From contig OX336389.2 of NCBI GenBank assembly GCA_946902985.2, positions 279,603,527 through 279,667,526 on the forward strand: DNA of 64,000 nt. Reading direction: 5' to 3'. The stretch is from Meconema thalassinum (Eukaryota; Arthropoda; Insecta; Orthoptera; Tettigoniidae). Shown here piece by piece: positions 46,045-58,251 of the stretch. Each line of letters starts with the position of its first letter. Within the stretch, counting starts at the first letter, position 1. A program made the translations under genes and the position numbers. The notes below the pieces were generated by a model, which saw only the letters and a list, made by a program, of their open reading frames with translations, made no database searches and was not told the DNA's origin.

Positions 46045-46390
46045 CTTCACCCACTGACTCGGTGAGGGATCATTCCTCTACCGTCACAAGGGCAGTGTTT
46101 GGGAGCTGAACACACTTTGTCAGCAGATACAACTGGGGATGGTGACAGGCCGATCACCCAGGTGACCGCCCACTTGGTTCTAATTATGGACGGGTCAGGG
46201 AAGGAATTTTGGAAGAAAGTCGGCCGTGGACCTATTGAAAGAAACCGTCTCGTCATTTGTCTGGTGGTGAACATGAGAAACCACGAAAACTATTTTCAGG
46301 ACGGCCGAAGAGGGATTCGAGCCCACGCTTCTCCCGATGCCAGTAAGGCACAAGGTGGCTCGTCAGTACTCATGGCCACCGTGGCCGATG
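46045..46390 (-). mobile_element. tRNA-derived SINE, long family, uninterrupted
   Basis: On the minus strand the head GGCCACGGTGGCCATGAGTA and B-box region GGGCTCGAATCCCTC are followed by the full tail, including CCCAGTTGTATCTGCTGACA. This copy shows the empty site for the palindrome at 18.1 kb. It lies next to another minus-strand SINE at 46430. Confidence 0.75.
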
Positions 46391-46429
46391 AGACACATAA
46401 ATCTTTGTTCAAAAGTTGTTGCTGTTGTT

Positions 46430-46812
46430 TCATTTGAGGGGCTTGAACATTGTGTACTTCAGTGTGTGTGTGTAGAATTTGTCTGTTATCCTGTGTTATT
46501 GAAATGTCTGTAGTAGGTTTTTTTTGTCATTTAGGTGAAGATTGGGAAGGTAGTGGCCGTGGCCTTAAGTTAGGAATAGGAACCATCCCAGTGTTTGTCT
46601 GGAGTAGAAGTGGGAAACCACGGTAAAAGAAAACTTACATGATGGCTGAGGTGGAAATCGAACTCTCCTCTGTTCAGTTTGCCCCTCATGAGGCTGAGTT
46701 ACCCCGTTCCAGCGCTCAGACCAGAATACAATTTCTTGGAAGACCCGTGATTCGAACTCGGACGTCCAGAGCGACAGCCAAGGATGCTAGCCGCTACACC
46801 ACGAGGAGGTCT
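46430..46812 (-). mobile_element. tRNA-derived SINE, third family, full length
   Basis: On the minus strand the head CCTCGTGGTGTAGCGGCTAG, B box GAGTTCGAATCACGGG and body GGGTAACTCAGCCTCATGAG are followed by TTTTACCGTGGTTTCCCAC, ending at a (TTG)-rich tail near 46415. Confidence 0.7.
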
Positions 46813-47109
46813 ATTTTTTATGATATAGGCTGCAAGATAGACTAATAACTTCCATAAACTTTCATTTACGGGTAGATGGGGTGATGAAAGTGACATCTTC
46901 TAAGGTCATATTCTAGTCACCGAAGAGAAGGAACAAAAGTCCTATGATAGAAAGGACACTCTAGACCTCTAAATAGCTAATGTGGAGTAAATTACACTAA
47001 ACCAATGTTTCATGAAGACCTAAGTACTGTAGCAAGGAGTCACTGTTAACACAGTCATTAATATAAAATGTTTGTGACCGAGAATCGATCATTCCTAGTC
47101 CTTGCTGCT

Positions 47110-47420
47110 AATTCATTTCAGGGGCTTGGGACACTTTGGCCATCAGCCTCGTGTAGCCGGGTGTATGTTGAACTTGTCTGATAACCTGCATTTATGCGAT
47201 GACTGTAGTAGGCCTATTATGCGTAGCTGTAGCTTATTAGGGACAGGGATGGGGTAGGTGCTTTGGGACTTGAAGTATGGTACAATCTCGGCATTTGCCT
47301 GGAGGGAGTGTGGATAAACCACGGAATATACACACTCTGGTTAGCCGCTATCAGCACCGGGAATTAAACCTGCGATCTCCGGACGTGGTGCAGCCCTGCT
47401 CGTGGCCATGGTGCACGATT
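47110..47420 (-). mobile_element. tRNA-derived SINE, third-family relative
   Basis: GGGGCTTGGGACACTTTGGC, AGCCTCGTGTAGCCGGGTG and the ACACACTCTGGTTAGCCGC segment match 44085-44400. The head lies near 47400. Confidence 0.65.
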
Positions 47421-47463
47421 TAACTGGACATTGCTACTCTTGACTGAAGGCAGAGTTTAGGTA

Positions 47464-47812
47464 TAGTTCTCTCACCTTCTTCGTTAATGACCGGCAGCTC
47501 AAATGTCAGGCAGTACCTTGTCCTGATAATAACCATTGTTCTTGACCAATAGCATGCTTGCTCTGTCACTCCACGTGGAGTACAGCGTCATGTCCTGGCT
47601 GGCGGCACGCTTGTCAGGTCTCCAGTATTGCACAGTTGAACGCAGTTCTGTCTAGTCTCGCTGCTTGTTCTCAGTGGCTACGGTGGAGAGTTGACAACAC
47701 TGTGCCTCGAGATGAGAAAGCCCTGGCTACACGCAGACATTGAATTTTAACATGGCCGCAAAGTTAGGTTCCAAAAGCGAGCTGGTCGTTAATGAGGAAA
47801 GTGAGAGAACTA
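47464..47812. mobile_element. MITE, TA-flanked
   Basis: The left end reads TAGTTCTCTCACCTTCTTCG and the right end, reverse complemented, TAGTTCTCTCACTTTCCTCA. The repeat continues GTTAATGACC..CAGCTC with a few changes. TA flanks both ends (47462-47463, 47813-47814). A related single end is at about 5378. Confidence 0.7.
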
Positions 47813-47814
47813 TA

Positions 47815-49310
47815 GAAAAAGACCAAGGTTGGATTATGTTTCAGAAACGGTCTTGGATGTAGGGGTGTGGGATATTGTGGCCATGAGCCCTATGTTTTTA
47901 AGTTTGTGTGGAATGAATTTATTGTGCTGTATTGCGCAGCGTACGCAGTTGTAATTGAGGCCGCTATCCTATGCTAGATACTATCTCCAGCCACTTTCCT
48001 TCAAATTTTGCGTAATACTAATGAAAAAACTACAAAAAACACTCACATTTTAAAATAGTCATTTGTCTCTGAGCGTGTGAATTCAACCAACGGTTCATAC
48101 GAAATGAATAAATTATGAATATCGCGCGCTTTCTTATATGCTTGTTTGAGGCACATACATTAGAACCGCGCTGAGACATTCATGTCAAGAAGCCATTCTT
48201 CTCACCTCCCGACATTCTCAGATTAGCAGTAAGACTGATAGTGAGTCACCAAGTCCCATGTCACAACTGACCTTAGATACAGATTGCGCAATTGTTTACA
48301 GGGGGGATACGAGGCTACAGATTGCGCAATTGTTTACAAGGGGGGGGGGGGGGAGGGGGACACGAGGCTTCCTCATAACCTCTTTACCCTTAGTATTACA
48401 TACATAATTTGTAGCCAATTTTTATTTTAGGGTTGCCTTCTACTTACATTAGAATTTTCATGCCATTTGCTCCAGAAGATTTGATGCCAACTTTTAACAA
48501 ACAGAAAAACTGACAAAATTTAAATTAAGGGTAGACTATTATTGGTTATTAAACACTTCATTTACAAAGTTTCATTCATAATTTTCATAAAGAAATCTTA
48601 CTTCATTTATAGAGATATCCAAAGTACTGCAATACAGGAGTGCATACAAAAAGAATTTAATTTAATACTGAACCCTTTATACTCTGATAGAATAAACGAT
48701 TCTATGTTTTATTTCTGCAATATATAATATTTCTACCAGTATCATGAAAACCAGACAGAAATGGTGAAACTATAGGCATTGGTTGGAGACAGTAAGAATG
48801 TACCTGGGTGCAGAAAGACAAAGCTTAATCGCTAGTGGAATTTGTGAAAGGGAACACGCATAGCGATGAATCAGAAAGCAGGTGCTGGCAGGCTTAGAAA
48901 TAGGAAGATGCGAGATGACACATGCGTTTGGCATTTTCCTTGTTCTGTTTCGCGCCTAGCCAAAAGAAATGCAATGATATGAGAGGCTGATTGATCAACT
49001 AGACACTCCTACAGGGCGGGGTGCTGTAAGAAAAATCACGAGGTGTACGTGAGTGCGAACCAATAGGAGATGAATGCTACTTTAACGCGGGAGACCCGGC
49101 GTCATGCTCAAGAGCTCGGATTACGGCGGGAAACTGGACACAGATTATCCCTATGATTGATTCTCGATTAAATTAGCATGACTATGACCTGCGCATTTCT
49201 ACGAGTTTAATGGTGTTTATTACATGTCCGTAAGACAATTATTATGGAAGAGATTTTTATTTTTCCCTCTCTCAGTGAACGATTCATATATAAGTGGCGT
49301 GAGAAGCCAT
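47815..49310. other. Gene-free stretch with SINE fragment and G tract
   Basis: A tail fragment of the third SINE family occurs at about 47860-47975. ACAGATTGCGCAATTGTTTA is present twice (48280 and 48315). It is followed by a long G tract at 48341-48359. I recognise no gene. Confidence 0.45.
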
Positions 49311-49328
49311 GAACACTGACTTTATTTT

Positions 49329-49480
49329 TGTGTGTCGGAGGACACAGGTTAGACTTTAATTTGTGCGTCTGAGGGCGTAAGACTTTATTTTGTGTGTCGG
49401 AGGACACAGGTTGATAACTTTTAATTTAAGCGTCCGAGGACGTAGGCACTTGTACTTTGTGTGTCATGAGGACAGAGATT
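49329..49480 (+). repeat. Alternating tandem repeat, about 33 bp
   Basis: Five units alternate between TGTGTCGGAGGACACAGG-type and GCGTCCGAGGACGTAGG-type cores, spaced about 29-36 bp and separated by ACTTTAATTT-like linkers. Each core is a short palindrome: GTGTC..GGACAC in one type and GCGTC..GGACG in the other. Confidence 0.6.
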
Positions 49481-52099
49481 TTATTGAGCCAAATATGTTG
49501 TAAATTCAGTGTTTGATAGATAGTCACAGTACTATTTTGTAGGGCCAGTATCTTCGACAATTCGCCAACAGAATGTTTTGGGGAACTAAGTACTCAAAAT
49601 GTGAATTTAGAAGACAGAAATCGAGTGTGTATTAATTTGACAAACATTTTTGTATCAGCACGAGAGATGGCAGCGTCGATCATGGAAGCAGTCTGGAATC
49701 ATCATCACTTCGTTGAAATGTTTACCATGAGCTAAAAGCATTTAAGTAGGGAGATGGCTGCCGATGTCCGGTGACGCTGAGTTGCTGAAGGATGAGTACT
49801 GAATAATATTTTATTATTGGCAAGTCAATTTATGGTGTATGGGACCAATTTGTGTAAATATCTTGTTTGTGTGTCATTAACGTAGAGTTTGTTTTTGTCT
49901 GACACACAATAGTTGCATGGAAACAGCTAGTGCTAATTTTGTAGATATTTGTATATTTTGATTGTTGTAATGTACGTAACTATGTGCACTGCCATGTACG
50001 CATATGTTAACGTAACGCCGCTAAGTAACGTAGATCGGAGTTTTGTAATGCGACACAAGTAGAACTGAATTAATATAATATAAAATAGACTGGGGGTGAT
50101 TTTGATCTTTGTGTAGAGTTTACGATTGATCAGATTCATTGTTGATAATTGCCATTGTTGCAATGTAGTTTTGTTGCTAGTAGCAATCAGCTAACTCGAG
50201 GGTTTAATCTTGGTAATAAAGTTTTGAGCGTCTTGAACGCGAAAGTAGGAAAATCTGGATCAAACCGACCTCCTTGGTGCGATTTGTAAGTCAGTCCAAG
50301 ATATGCTGTCATGTGTGATTTATACTGGTATTGTCTGCGGGAAATTCAGCATGGCGTCTGATTTCCGTCATGCCGCAATAAGCCAGATTCATTCATTTTG
50401 CGACCTCGCGAGGCACATATATGGATATGATGTTTTCTTGCCATTTGTGTAAAATGGGTGAGATTTGTTGCTGTTGATTCTACGATGTTTAACGAGGCCA
50501 CTGGGTCAAATCGTTATTTTTAGACACGCTTGGGAACTGACAGGTGATAGAGATGTGGAAGGGATTGAGTAACCACATCTTGAGGCGAGTTGATCAGATA
50601 AGACGGCCATGGTCATTAGCGGAGGCAGAGCTAGTTGGCCTGTTCATTATAACATTTTGTATTCAGAAAAGAAATGATCAATTGTAAATAGTATTTGAGA
50701 GTAAATATGGTGTTGTCTACGTCGTACTATAATCTACGAAGCGTTAGTTTATCGTGCATTTTATTCATGTAGCGCAATCTCAGCCGGCGAGGCTTTTGTT
50801 GTTGTTGGTTTATATTTCATGTTTATGTTTCGTGTCAGTGACCCGTGTAGTCACGAGCGACGCTGCTTTTCCTTGTTTGTTGTGTTGAGCGTTTGGCCTT
50901 GTAGGCAAGCTCATTTGTCAGATGAGTCATCACACTGAGGGGGAGAATCTGGGAGATTCTTGTAAATATTTAGACATTTAATGTTTGTGTGTGTCAGAAT
51001 TAATTTAGTTGTTTTTATTAAGTGTAGTGTCCTATACCCATAAATGTTGACTTGCGAGATGGAGGTTCGTGAGCACCGTGGCTGTTACCCGCTGTAAACG
51101 AACACTCATCCAAGTACTCATTCCTTTTAGTAGTCAGAACGCACACATACAATTTCTTATACGAGTCGATGGACCTGTATCCACAGTTTCTTTATGAGGA
51201 GTGGGTTGGAGTAACCCCTCTTTTTATTATGTTGATTTTTGTTGAGGAGTGAGATGTCAGGGAGGAGTTTTTTGTTATAATTCTTTGTTTATGCATATTT
51301 CAGTAATTAAATTATGTTTACTTTACATCTTATTCATTCTTTCTTAGTTTAGTGTTTTTACCATATGACCCTTCAACCAGTAGAGCATGTTGTTTTGGCG
51401 AACATATTATAGCACCCACTGAACTGAGCACGACCCCGAAGAACAGATTCTTGCAGATAAACCGCGCGACTGAAGGGCTCATAGGATAAAAACTGGCGCG
51501 CCACGTGGTGCATTTTGTTGCTAGTTCGTTGCAAGAACACGTTAGATGGCGTATTTGAGTAAAGCTGACATGCCACAAGTGGAGGCAGATATGACAGTGT
51601 TTAAATCACCGGAAAGTGATATATTATGTAAAGTAAATGTGGCGAAGAGGATACCGCCAACTGTGTGAATTATAAATTAAAATCAGGAGTTTGCAATGTA
51701 AAATACGGGTCACGTTTTTGTCTATTGAATTAAGTATTAAAGTAAAGTACGTGATACCGGGCGCCCAATGATTAATGTTAAAACTAGATTTGTTGTAAAA
51801 AGTCAAACCCCATGAATGTAATAGGTAGGCCTGTGGCTTTGAGAGACAATTAATATTTGGTTAATGTGTCTGTTGTTAATATCAGATCAGGATGACTATT
51901 TAATGACTGAATATGTGTATGGGTTAAATAAAATTGAATAAAATTAGAACTTCTCATGCAAGTGACTAGTGGGATAAATTGTGAAAGTAAATGAACTGAG
52001 TAGGGTAAAGTGAATTAAATGTGTATTAAGAATGTATGTGTGTGTCAGAGGGCATTGCTACATGCCATTTCCCTAATGTTCTCATATAAATTGTGTAAG
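49481..52099 (+). other. Probable LTR/leader of the outer Ty3/gypsy element
   Basis: This T/G-rich non-coding DNA directly precedes the gag start at 52100. The 5' LTR and leader of the outer retrotransposon should lie here, but its second LTR is beyond the window, so I cannot set the ends. The stretch near 50210-50290 (AATAAAGTTTTGAGCG and following) would suit an LTR polyadenylation region. Confidence 0.35.
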
Positions 52100-52117
52100 A
52101 TGGCGACAAACTAGCAG

Positions 52118-52570
52118 CAGGGGCAGATCTAGGGGAGGGCGAGGAGGGCGAGGAGGGCGAGGAGGGCGACCGCCCAGGGCCCTGCGCCATGTTTGTTTTA
52201 AATTTAATTAATTAATTATACTTTTCAAACTAATTTATAATTTGTATTATTATTATTTTCCATTGCAGCTATGACCTCTGTTGACCGTTGAGCAAGTTTA
52301 GATTTCCGTGAAATAATAGAAGACTTCAGCCAGAAAAAAGTGGCAAAGTAATATTTTATTGTTTACATAATCTTCTTCAAGGGGACTTAAAGGTTTCTTT
52401 CATAGTATTAAAAAATGTACTGTAGTGTACTCAAAATATTGTAACTATTCTTTATTTTATTATTTTTACAAAACTACCTCCTTTTTATTTCATATTTTTA
52501 AATTTCCTATTGTTGTGGGCCCCGCCTTATCATATCGCCCAGGGCCCCGCAAGGCCTGAATCCACCACTG
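52118..52570. mobile_element. hAT-like MITE inserted in the gag start
   Basis: The left end is CAGGGGCAGATCTAGG and the right end, reverse complemented, CAGTGGTGGATTCAGG. Both then contain a GCCCAGGGCCC segment inside. The flanks ACTAGCAG (52110-52117) and TTGAGCAG (52571-52578) share AGCAG and probably derive from an 8-bp duplication. Near the left end is a small GAGGGCGAG tandem run. Confidence 0.6.
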
Positions 52571-52711
52571 TTGAGCAGATACAGGCGATTGTTGAGAGTG
52601 CCACGAAGAGAACCCAGGAGTTAATAGGCAATAAACTATCAGAACAGAGTGAGAAGTTAGACACTAAAATGTCAGAACAAAGTGAATCGTTCCGAACACA
52701 AATAAACAATA

Positions 52712-52716
52712 GTATG
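52712..52716. repeat. Target duplication GTATG, left
   Basis: GTATG immediately before the 5' LTR is repeated at 61351-61355 immediately after the 3' LTR, as expected for LTR integrase products. Confidence 0.85.
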
Positions 52717-54379
52717 TGTACCAATTTTGCAAATCGGTACATGTTCATCTTATCTTCGAGACGCAGCTGGAGCTCCAGGTCTGGGCAGATTCTCACGAGA
52801 AAATACACCAGGGCCTTTCTGAGAATTCCATTCACCAAGTTGACACCTGGCTACTGCTGAAATGGGTTCGCCTAGCCCTTTCCGACATGATTTGTGCCCT
52901 TGTGTGTGCGGTCACCTAAAGGTTTATAATAAATGGAAAAGAGGGATAAGTCAAGCTTTGATCCGTGAACTTTTGAAAGGTGAACAATTCCTGTCAGCTG
53001 CATTCGCCAAGTTTTTATTCTGAGAAAGGTCTTACAAAGGACATTCTGTAACACCTCGACTCCTAGAAGGTTTCTACGCAGTAACCTGTATGGGGTGATA
53101 TTCTATAGTACCCACTAAAGACCTTGAACCCTGGCTTTTGTGCAACTAGTCGCAGTTGGTGCTACTGGAGGTTTGTGGTGGGGATAGGCTGATATACAAG
53201 GGTGGAATCGGTGACACAGTAGGACAGTACGGGCAGAACAGTACGAGAGGGACAGTGTGTGAGGAAGTTTCCTGACAGAAAGACTCTTGACCACTTGCCT
53301 CCGGGGAAAACGTGTGTGCAGTTTTCCCCGGAGGGTTCGAAGACACCAGGTGGTACTATCTGATTTAATTACTAAGGGGCATAACCAAGGACAATCAATA
53401 CAAACTTTGACTGCTAAATTTTGTAACGTCATTTTAAGGCCGCGTGTCGGCGGTCGGTAAGCTTAACTAGATAAAGTCTATTTTAGCACTTTAGTATGTA
53501 ATCTTTTGGAGGGTCTAGTAATATTTTGGTGGTACCTTTATATGTAATTACTGCAGGGTGTATTATTATTGCCCTATTTCCCGTTAGCTGGATGGGAACC
53601 TCGTGGGTTTTAATTCTTGGTCAGACAGCCTTGACGGACGGTCAATGCTGGACTGTGGAGGTTGTCAGACCTCTCCGTTCCACTAAGGGGCGTTTCGGTT
53701 GTTTGACGCAGCATTGTTTTTTGAGAAGGCATTGCCTTTCTCATGTTGTTTTTCTTTTTTTCTTCTACTTCCGGATCCATTTTGAAATTCATGTTTTAAC
53801 CTCAAATGTAACTGTGAAACGTTGCCAAGCGGGCAAGTGTCTGGTTTGTTTAAACTAAGTCATTCATTTGTGTTTAATTAGATCATATTTGTCAGTTAGT
53901 TAATTAAGTGGTGGAAGGTTTATCTTGTAATTTGTTTGATCTTAATGTTCAATACATGTTAGCTTATTTTGATTTGTCATGTTATTTATTGCGTGAAGTC
54001 ACTAGGAAGATTATTCCCCTTTTCATTCTTCATCTTTGGCAGGGTCAATTTAATACGGCCTGCTGAGGTATGCATCCAGCGTTCCACTCAACAAGCTGGT
54101 CTTGACATTGGTTTCGTCCCGCCTGGTCCCTTTTCCTAAATCAAATTGGGGATGTTCTTGAAAACCTAGCAAATCGGAACATTCACTCCTAGGTTTTATT
54201 TGCTGTGGACTCAGCTGGCCTAGCGAGTAATTAAATTAGCCCTTTCATGTGTTTTTTTTATTATTAATTCTGGGTGTGGTAATGTCATGTGATCATTTAT
54301 TTTGATATGCTAATATTATTATTATTATTATCATTTTGGCCTATAAACAGGGTAAGGGGGGATGAGGCTAACTGTTACA
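52717..54379 (+). repeat. 5' LTR
   Basis: It matches the 3' LTR 6971 bases away. I noticed one difference by eye, T at 54071 versus C in the other copy (CTGAGGTATGC against CTGAGGTACGC). It contains a strong hairpin at 53298-53334. The 60-110-codon frames inside appear identically in both LTRs and are not recognisable proteins. Confidence 0.9.
53298..53334. other. Perfect 14-bp stem-loop in the LTR
   Basis: CCTCCGGGGAAAAC and GTTTTCCCCGGAGG pair perfectly around a 9-base loop. The second copy is at 60269-60305 in the 3' LTR. It could act in RNA (processing, dimerisation, polyadenylation control). Confidence 0.7.
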
Positions 54380-54400
54380 ATGGTAGCATGAGCATGGTTT
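54380..54400 (+). promoter_or_regulatory. Expected primer-binding site position
   Basis: One base after the 5' LTR the sequence reads TGGTAGCATGAGCATGG. The TGG start is what a tRNA primer site requires. I could not assign a tRNA. Confidence 0.4.
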
Positions 54401-57400
54401 TGCTCTGTGATCTTGCCATTAGTAAACAATCCTTCCTATTGACTGATTGCAGTAATTAATTAAAATTAAATTCAGTAACTTAATTAATGTAGATTGGGCC
54501 CTCCATACTACTAATCTTTTCTCCAATAGGTAGGCTAGTAATTAGAGCAGAACCTAATACATGTTGTGATTTGATTTCATGTAAAATAACCGCTGTGTAC
54601 ACCGAAGACCAAATGAACAATTCTGTCGTCAGCTGTTAAGACGAGCAGATAGCCGAAAGTGGCGATCACGTGCGCTGGACGAAATCAGGACTGACGGGAG
54701 AGTAATGGCCGTGCTGCGTTGCCAGATTGACGAGTAGACCGGCTGAAGGAATTTCACACGTGGTGAGTTTTGATATGCTGTTTGTATGGTTTTGGGGTGG
54801 TTGTAAATTCATTCTGTTCTTGTAGGAACTAGTCCAGCTCAATTTTACTGCACCTGTGTTAAATCTACACCTCGGGAAGTGTTGTTTTGACTAAATTGTG
54901 TCACGTGTTTGAAATAATAAAATGTTTGTCTGGTTGGAAGTAGTGTTGGTAAAATTTAAATTATTGACGTTTTAAATTCTCTTGAAAATAGGCTGAAATT
55001 GATAAACTTGTATTTCCAGTAAGAATAACTTAGTGTCTGTTTTGATGTGTGTTTAGTACACGCCTGTTGAATCACGTAGTGATTTTGAACCATCATGGCA
55101 GACGTCTGTGACAAGTTATTATTTTATACAACTGATGTCAGTGAAAATGTGAATTGCGTGTGTGGATTTATCATCAGCAGGTTCCTTGGGGTAAATCTGT
55201 AATTATTCTTAATAATTGTTAGTGATGTAAGGCTGAAATTCTGCGATTCGCTGTGCATAATACGTGTGAGGTATAATTGGTAGTGATCAGCTGTTCATTA
55301 GGCCAAACATTTCATGGTTTGTTGTCATTTCTTTAGCTGGGGGTTAATTATTTCGCTGTTGGTAGTTCTGTCAAATTAAATTGGACCGTGAGAGTATTAA
55401 AATTTGGTATTGTCAACTTATTCTGCGTTAAATTAATTCTGGAAAATGGTCGAATTGCTGTCTATATGTACGTTCGGTAATTGTGTTTTGAATGATGTTA
55501 AATGTCGAATTGCGTGTGTGCTAATTCAGTATAAATGAATCAGGTGAGTGTTTATGTATGTATGATTTATGTTTAAGTTTGCTTAGTAATTGGGGGAGAG
55601 TAAATAGTCTTGTTGTGACATGGGGATTTTAAGGTTAGATTGTCATCTAAATTGGTCAAGTATTAAATGGCTTTAATATTCAGTATATTAGTGTGTTTTC
55701 GTTGAGTGACTTACTAAGTGGGATGTTTCTGGGAGGCAGTCACCTTCACGTCGCATCTCATTTAGGGTGTAAATAAATATTTTCCCCCGATTCGTGTCTT
55801 TCGTTTTAGGACGTTTTTTTTTTACGATGTAAGGAGAACTGTGATTTCAGGGCTACAACTTTGGGTTGTTTTATCAGGTCCTTACGTGAGTTGATACTCC
55901 GTTGGCGTTATAGTGTCTTGACGATCCGAATACTAACATACTGATGTAAATGGGGAATTTTAGGATTGTCCAGGGAAGGGAGCATGTATGTCTGGTGGAG
56001 GTATGAATGTATTTCTGTGGTTGATTGTGTTCAGGGTGAAAGAGTATGTGTGATGCGATTTTTATTGCTGCCCTGAGTAGGAATCGAACTGGTGTTCTTT
56101 GGTGGTCAAAATTGTATTTATTTTCTTTGGTAATCCTTCAGTTTTTTTTAATCCTGCTGATTGAATGAAAGTCATGTGTGAATGAATTGATGTAGGTTTG
56201 CAATTTGAATTTGGGTGGGAGTAATTGAGGCCTAATTGCCAGTAACGTAAGATGGATTATTATTAATTTTATATTAGTTGTATTAGTTGCATTTTGAAAA
56301 TGGACCTATTATGCAGATGTGCTTCGTATGGGGATCTACTGTCAGGAGTCCATTTAATTTGGGGTGTGAGTACCATCTTGATTGGGCCCGGGCAGGGTGT
56401 ATATAGTATTTGCCCGAGTCGAGTGACTATAGGTATGGGACTTCGTTATCTCGGTGATAGGCGAATTTCTTTTTGGGGTATTTAGAGGCCACTCGTCCAG
56501 TTTGTATGGAGAGTCGAGCCACAATTGTTGAGCTGTCGGTAAGTGTTTCTATACCATAGGGTATTTTGTGTTCATGATATCTGTACGATTGCTAATTTGC
56601 ATAATTGAATGTAATGGGTTATTGTAGTGGGTGGTAAAATCTTATAATGAGATGTTTGAGAAGGATGTGTGATGGATGAATGTTAGGAACTGGAGTCCTG
56701 TGTTCGAGTTCCAGTGATGAAGTTGGTAGCTCTGGGAATACTTGTTGATTTTTGGTATATATAAAAAAAAAATATTTGGTAGTTCGGTTGGTGAAAGTTT
56801 TCCTTTAGGGAGATATCCTGCGGTGGCATGCTGAGTTGTCGTTGTATGTCAGCTGCTGTGTTCACTAGTCTGATTTTGAGATTTTTGGGAGGTTGCAATG
56901 CTTCGTTTGCGATGGCATTGAAATGGGCTGGTTCGTTAGTTATTCATAACTTGCAGTTTCTTGCTGTTAGGCGGCTAGGTTATTTCTATTGTGGTCGCAT
57001 TTCTGAGGGGTTGTAGGTTCGTGAGATTTCATGTAGACTCCCGTTAGCTTGGGTGTGTTCACTTCACAATCAGCTGTTGTAGGCGTTCATGCATATTTTG
57101 ATATTTTGATTCTGGAGTTTTCACTTGAGGGTGCTTCAGTGCATTAGTTGGTTAGTTATTTATAACTTGCAGCCTTGATCTGTTAGACCGCTAGGGTCTC
57201 TGTTGTAGTCTCAACTCTGAAAAGTTCTGGGTTCGTTAAAATTTCGAGTAGCCCCGTCATCTTGGGTGTGTGCGAGTTCGGCTGTTGCCACCGGATGTTC
57301 TGATCGATTGTGAGCCTTAGTGACAGTTAGTGTCCTGGGTAGATACTGGAGTAATCATCTTGGGTGGTAAATAAATTTAAATTCTCTGAGTAATAGGGTG

Positions 57401-58251
57401 TTGATAGCTTGGCAGTTTTTTTTTGGGTGCGAGGTTCCAATGTGGTTAGGTGTGAGCTGGATTTATGGATTTATTTTGAAGATATTAATTGCTTCGTGCC
57501 TTTTGAGATGTAACAATCGTCACTTCTGTGATTTGTAATTCTGAATAAATTAGTTTTGATATTCTGGGAGAAATTTTATTGGCGTTAGCAGTTGGTGAGA
57601 TACAGACACGTGTTGTTAGTCGAGGAGGTTGTGAATTTTGAGATTTTAAGTAGCTTCGTGAAGTTAATGTTTTGGGAACGTATGATGACAGTGGTGCGTT
57701 GAAGCATCATGGGTTCGATTTGAGTGTGGTCATAAGGTGTCACCCGGGATTTGAATGGTGAACTTGAATGGAAGATGACACACGTTGTTAGTTAGAGACG
57801 TCTGTAGTCTGTGGTAACACCACTTAGAGAAATTTTCGGGGTTGTGATTGTCTGTGTTGTGTGATTGGAAGGTGAACCACGTGCACTAGGGTGTGTGTGA
57901 CGTTTGGTGGGTGCCCTACCTTGTGTCGAATGTGTATTTATGTTTTGGTAATGTGTTGTACTGTCATCTTCTGAGGCGGCCATGCCTTTGTAGGGGAAGA
58001 TGTTAATTACCCTCTGTGGGGTCGTGAGTTGATCCAGAGGGGGAGCTCAGGTACCGAGCTGATTTTGTCGTGATGGCCAGGGTTTGGTGGCGCAAGTGTG
58101 ATGTTCCTCCCGGTGTCAAAAGGGAGAGGACCTGTCATGTGAAGGACAGGGCGGTGTTTGTTTGTGTAGTGTGTGAATGACAGTGCATACTGTTTTAATA
58201 ATTCACGTCAGGTTATGAACTGCAGTCCTCGTGCTGTTTTCCTGGTTCGCT
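54401..58251 (+). other. Coding-free interior of the LTR element
   Basis: The plus strand is T/G-rich and C-poor, with stops in all frames and no remnant of protease, reverse transcriptase or integrase that I can recognise. This looks like an expanded untranslated leader. Confidence 0.6.

Larger units (their letters stand above)
52100..52716 (+). pseudogene. gag N-terminus of the outer retrotransposon, interrupted
   Basis: A start codon at 52100 opens five codons. A 453-bp MITE then interrupts (52118-52570), and the frame resumes with EQIQAIVESATKRTQELIGN followed by repeated LSEQSEKLDTK / MSEQSESFRTQ heptad-like segments. At 52716 a large LTR element cuts in. The same SEQSE coiled-coil pattern continues from 61356, in frame once one copy of each target duplication is set aside. 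This identifies both halves as one gag of a Ty3/gypsy-like element. Confidence 0.7.

Noticed and set aside
2825..47420. tRNA genes suggested by the many B-box-like cores
   Set aside because: The cores sit in repeated SINE heads with degenerate arms and no proper anticodon or acceptor structure.
49329..49480. CRISPR-like array
   Set aside because: The units are diverged, the spacers are not unique, and the context is eukaryotic.
53115..53858. Two frames of 105 and 110 codons repeated at 60086-60829
   Set aside because: They are identical because they lie in the two LTRs, and no known domain is visible.
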